NCBI GenBank assembly: GCA_002633005.1
Contig: NMRA01000215.1
Span: 198,690-262,689, forward strand
Direction: 5' to 3'
Length of the DNA: 64,000 bases
Source of the DNA: Phoronis australis
Lineage: Eukaryota > Phoronida > Phoronidae
The notes under the pieces are model-generated. The model had not been told where the DNA came from. It did no database searches and worked only from the letters and a program-made list of their open reading frames with translations. The position numbers were made by a program, and so were the translations under genes. Positions 62,745 through 64,000 of the stretch are shown here, in pieces. How positions within the stretch are numbered: the first letter of the stretch is position 1; each line of letters begins with the position of its first letter.

Positions 62745-63540
62745 CGATACTGATAGCAGTGATAAATCTCAAGCCGGGTTTATACCGTTTGTTCCGACAA
62801 AAAGTACTTTTAGCTTCCCGGACTAATGTCTATCGCGGACTCGTTAGTGGACACAGGAGAGGGACTAAATCCTATACCGGTACATAGTTTATTTTGTTTT
62901 ATGCACGACACGGCTCTTCCATGGAATAGCGTGGGAACACTAGTGGAACAAAAGATTAAGGGTCGCACACTTTAGATTTCTTTCAGTCAAGCGCAGAACT
63001 TTCGGATGTTTTTGTTAGTATATCAAAGTGTTCTTCAATTTCAAAGTGACAACCAAATACTTCTGACCATCAAGGCTGTTTTACTCAAGTTATTATGTGA
63101 TTGCATTTATCATACAGAAATAGCATATACAAAAGTACGTTAATGACTAAATAAATAAGTAATAAAATTGATAATTAATTACAGTACAGGCATGCCTTTT
63201 CTGCGACCTGGATTTCTTAAACCATAGCGCACTATGTTATTGAAAGCTGCCACAATTAAAACATAATTTGCAATTTTAATGATCATCGTCATCTTTATCT
63301 CATAAACTCACCGTGCCTCTCAACTCAAAACATCTTTTATGTTATAATTTTACACTGGACCTCCTTGCAAAGAAGTTTAATTAAATCTGAATTTGCGTAG
63401 AGTAAATCGTTGGCAAACAGAAATCGTGTGATTGCTATATACTCAGCTCGATTTATTCAAATATATTAACATAGATCGTAGACCCAGTAATGGGTGTAAT
63501 TAATATTAAGTGTCGCGTTTGCATGATCTTGGGTTTGAAA

Positions 63541-63770
63541 TCGCTCGATGCGAACGAGTAATGGGAGTCGTGCGAAACGTACGATAATTCGTCTAATTTA
63601 TACCCTCTTATAATTTGTATTTTTTGAGCTTTGCTATACTTATCAAGCGTTCATATCGCTCGATGCGAACGAGTAATGGGAGTCGTGCGAAACGTACGAT
63701 AATTCGTCTAATTTATACCCTCTAATAATTTGTATTTTTTGAGCTTTGCCATGCTTATCAAGCGTTCATA
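63541..63770 (+). repeat. 115-bp tandem duplication
   Basis: Copies 63541-63655 and 63656-63770 both start TCGCTCGATGCGAACGAGTA and end AAGCGTTCATA; they differ at only about three positions. Each copy holds the short palindromes CTCGATGCGAACGAG and CGAAACGTACG. Confidence 0.97.
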
Positions 63771-64000
63771 TTAATTTTTCTCTAATAGTTGGGAGGCCTC
63801 GATCATTAGTTGAACAGCTCGTATACTCATAAAAATAAGTTAATTTGCTCAATGAGTGTCTACCAACAATTTATAAATTTTGTGAAAATTAATGGGAGAA
63901 TTACCGTAATCTCGTTATAAACACCGTACAATGCGTACTATGAAAATAAAGTCTGATTTATTATAATTTATTGGTGGTTAAATTTGGAGAAGTGTAGGTT

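Overview
The window is animal nuclear DNA. It is AT-rich, has short exons with GT..AG borders and long introns, and is dense in microsatellites, minisatellites and short inverted-repeat elements. I see no operons, Shine-Dalgarno sites or long ORFs. One gene is recognisable: the 3' half of UROS (uroporphyrinogen-III synthase, haem pathway) on the + strand. Its four exons lie at 2024-2107, 4541-4626, 6046-6141 and 19003-19134. Reading frames and phases join correctly, and the intron positions match those I know from vertebrate UROS. The sequence suggests an invertebrate animal, perhaps a deuterostome, but I cannot name the species.

Layout. 1-720: a degenerate tandem array with a recurring CCTAGTGGC core; two units carry near-consensus CTCF-type sites. 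721-19134: the 3' part of UROS, with a last intron of about 12.9 kb holding a 45-bp minisatellite, TAA, GAT and TG repeats, two copies of a TA-flanked MITE family, and a hAT-like element with a tRNA-like sequence inside it. 19206: candidate poly(A) signal. 19.2-64 kb: about 45 kb in which I find no convincing exon. It holds repeats: a diverged tandem segmental duplication (26.2-29.5 kb), a 35-bp minisatellite (29.6 kb), a nearly identical 0.77-kb tandem duplication joined by a single N (35.3-36.9 kb, probably an assembly artefact), a 252-bp foldback (42.2 kb), a second copy of the CCTAGTGGC array (42.6-43.9 kb), a 4.6-kb element with long terminal inverted repeats (45.8-50.4 kb), several small hairpin MITEs, and a 115-bp exact-style tandem duplication (63.5 kb).

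There is no multi-gene system to describe. The informative content is the UROS gene structure, and the mobile-element record in which diverged paralogous copies inside the same window show what some insertion sites looked like before insertion. The most unusual items are the 4.6-kb long-TIR element, the arrays with CTCF-like cores, and a minus-strand stretch at about 1.5 kb that resembles the missing upstream UROS exon in the wrong orientation.
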